Shown here one piece after another: positions 42,388-42,783 of a DNA stretch of 42,783 nucleotides; within the stretch, counting starts at the first letter, position 1; every line of letters begins with the position of its first letter. A model generated the notes under the pieces. It was given only the letters and a program-made list of their open reading frames with translations. It was not told where the DNA came from and ran no database searches. The position numbers and the translations under genes were made by a program. This stretch comes from Mycobacterium sp. 1164985.4 (GTDB taxonomy: Bacteria; Actinomycetota; Actinomycetes; Mycobacteriales; Mycobacteriaceae): the NCBI RefSeq assembly GCF_001668575.1, contig NZ_LZMD01000005.1, forward strand, positions 1 to 42,783. The letters are read 5' to 3'.

Positions 42388-42495
42388 GTGGCAGTGGTAC
42401 GGGACACAGGCGGCACCGAGTGGCAGATCAGCAGGCGGTGGTGGCCGTTTCCGCGGTGCGGATCGCCGCGGGCGGGTGCGGCGGTCAGTTCGTGA
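42388..42495 (+). CDS. Doubtful 35-residue frame or gene remnant upstream of ruvC
   Basis: A GTG at 42388 reads VAVVRDTGGTEWQISRRWWP and stops at 42495. The pattern resembles the start of the membrane protein at 40701 (RVTVTDPEGETVTVRRWWWR), so it could be a remnant of a related gene. It could equally be chance. Confidence 0.25.
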   Translation: MAVVRDTGGTEWQISRRWWPFPRCGSPRAGAAVSS

Positions 42496-42574
42496 TCTGA
42501 GCGCGCGTGTCCTGTCGGATTCGGGCCCGTCGGGCGGCTAAGCTCTCGAACAGGTGTTCACAGAAGGGCCGGAC

Positions 42575-42783
42575 GTGCGGGTGATGGGAGTCGACCCCGG
42601 GTTGACGCGCTGCGGACTGTCGCTCATCGAGGGCGGCGCGGGTCGCCAGGTCATCGCGCTCGACGTTGACGTGGTCCGCACCCCGTCGGGCGATCCGCTG
42701 CACCGGCGCCTGCTGGTGATCAGTGACGTCGTCGAATACTGGATGGACACCCACAAGCCCGATGTGATCGCGATCGAGCGGGT
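42575..42783 (+). CDS. ruvC: Holliday-junction resolvase RuvC (5' part)
   Basis: The first 69 residues of RuvC are visible before the window ends. [20 protein letters not shown] contains the first catalytic Asp (D6), and [20 protein letters not shown] leads to [10 protein letters not shown] with the second acidic residue (E68). The dimeric enzyme cuts Holliday junctions with RuvAB in recombination repair. The GTG at 42575 follows cagaagg. ruvA and ruvB would be expected just outside the window. Confidence 0.96.
   Translation, partial: MRVMGVDPGLTRCGLSLIEGGAGRQVIALDVDVVRTPSGDPLHRRLLVISDVVEYWMDTHKPDVIAIER

Overview
The window is high-GC actinobacterial DNA and is most likely from a fast-growing Mycobacterium (Mycolicibacterium). 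The main reason is an intact phosphatidylinositol-mannoside block (thrS, HIT/Ap4A phosphorylase, pgsA, patA, pimA) followed by pdxS, tesB, pdxT, yebC and ruvC. This matches, from memory, the order of the Rv2614c to Rv2594c region of M. tuberculosis. Frequent GTG starts and GTGA stop/start overlaps agree with this. No species call is possible from sequence alone.

Region 1 (1-869) is the left chromosomal flank. It holds a membrane-protein fragment running off the left edge and a SnoaL/NTF2-like protein.

Region 2 (870-21692) is a 20.8-kb integrated element. It lies between two identical 23-bp direct repeats that are the 3' end (T-loop to CCA) of a tRNA-Val(GAC) gene; the full tRNA is regenerated at the right end. 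A tyrosine integrase sits just inside the left repeat, and excisionase-type helix-turn-helix proteins sit inside the right one. Next to these is a replication-initiator-like gene with iteron-like DNA repeats. No conjugation or phage structural genes are visible. The cargo runs as follows: an ImmA/IrrE metallopeptidase with a two-TM partner; a complete Type I restriction-modification operon (hsdM-hsdS-hsdR); a divergent gene with a PD-(D/E)XK/Vsr-like signature; a serine recombinase with 14-bp upstream repeats; an EcsC-family protein; a transmembrane Ser/Thr kinase with DUF732-like ectodomains beside a separate secreted DUF732 protein and other exported proteins; and an XRE regulator broken by two frameshifts next to a HipB-like operator. 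The element looks like an integrated plasmid-like defence and cargo island.

Region 3 (21670-28755) holds tRNA-Val(GAC), Cys and Gly on the minus strand and tRNA-Val(CAC) on the plus strand. These are followed by cell-envelope and housekeeping genes: a flavin/PNPOx-fold protein, a DUF3618/holin-like pair, a proline-rich exported protein, an L,D-transpeptidase, a GAF-ANTAR regulator, a DUF1990 protein divergent from an aldo/keto reductase, a hot-dog thioesterase and a PGPGW-type membrane protein.

Region 4 (28832-42783) starts with thrS, HIT, pgsA, patA, pimA, a membrane protein and a Nudix gene, chained by 4-bp GTGA overlaps. Together they make and elaborate the PI anchor of PIM/LM/LAM. Then come the PLP synthase genes pdxS and pdxT with tesB between them, an acyl-CoA dehydrogenase with a TetR-type palindrome at its start, yebC, an NTF2-like protein, a small membrane protein, an MscS-type channel, and the start of ruvC at the right edge.
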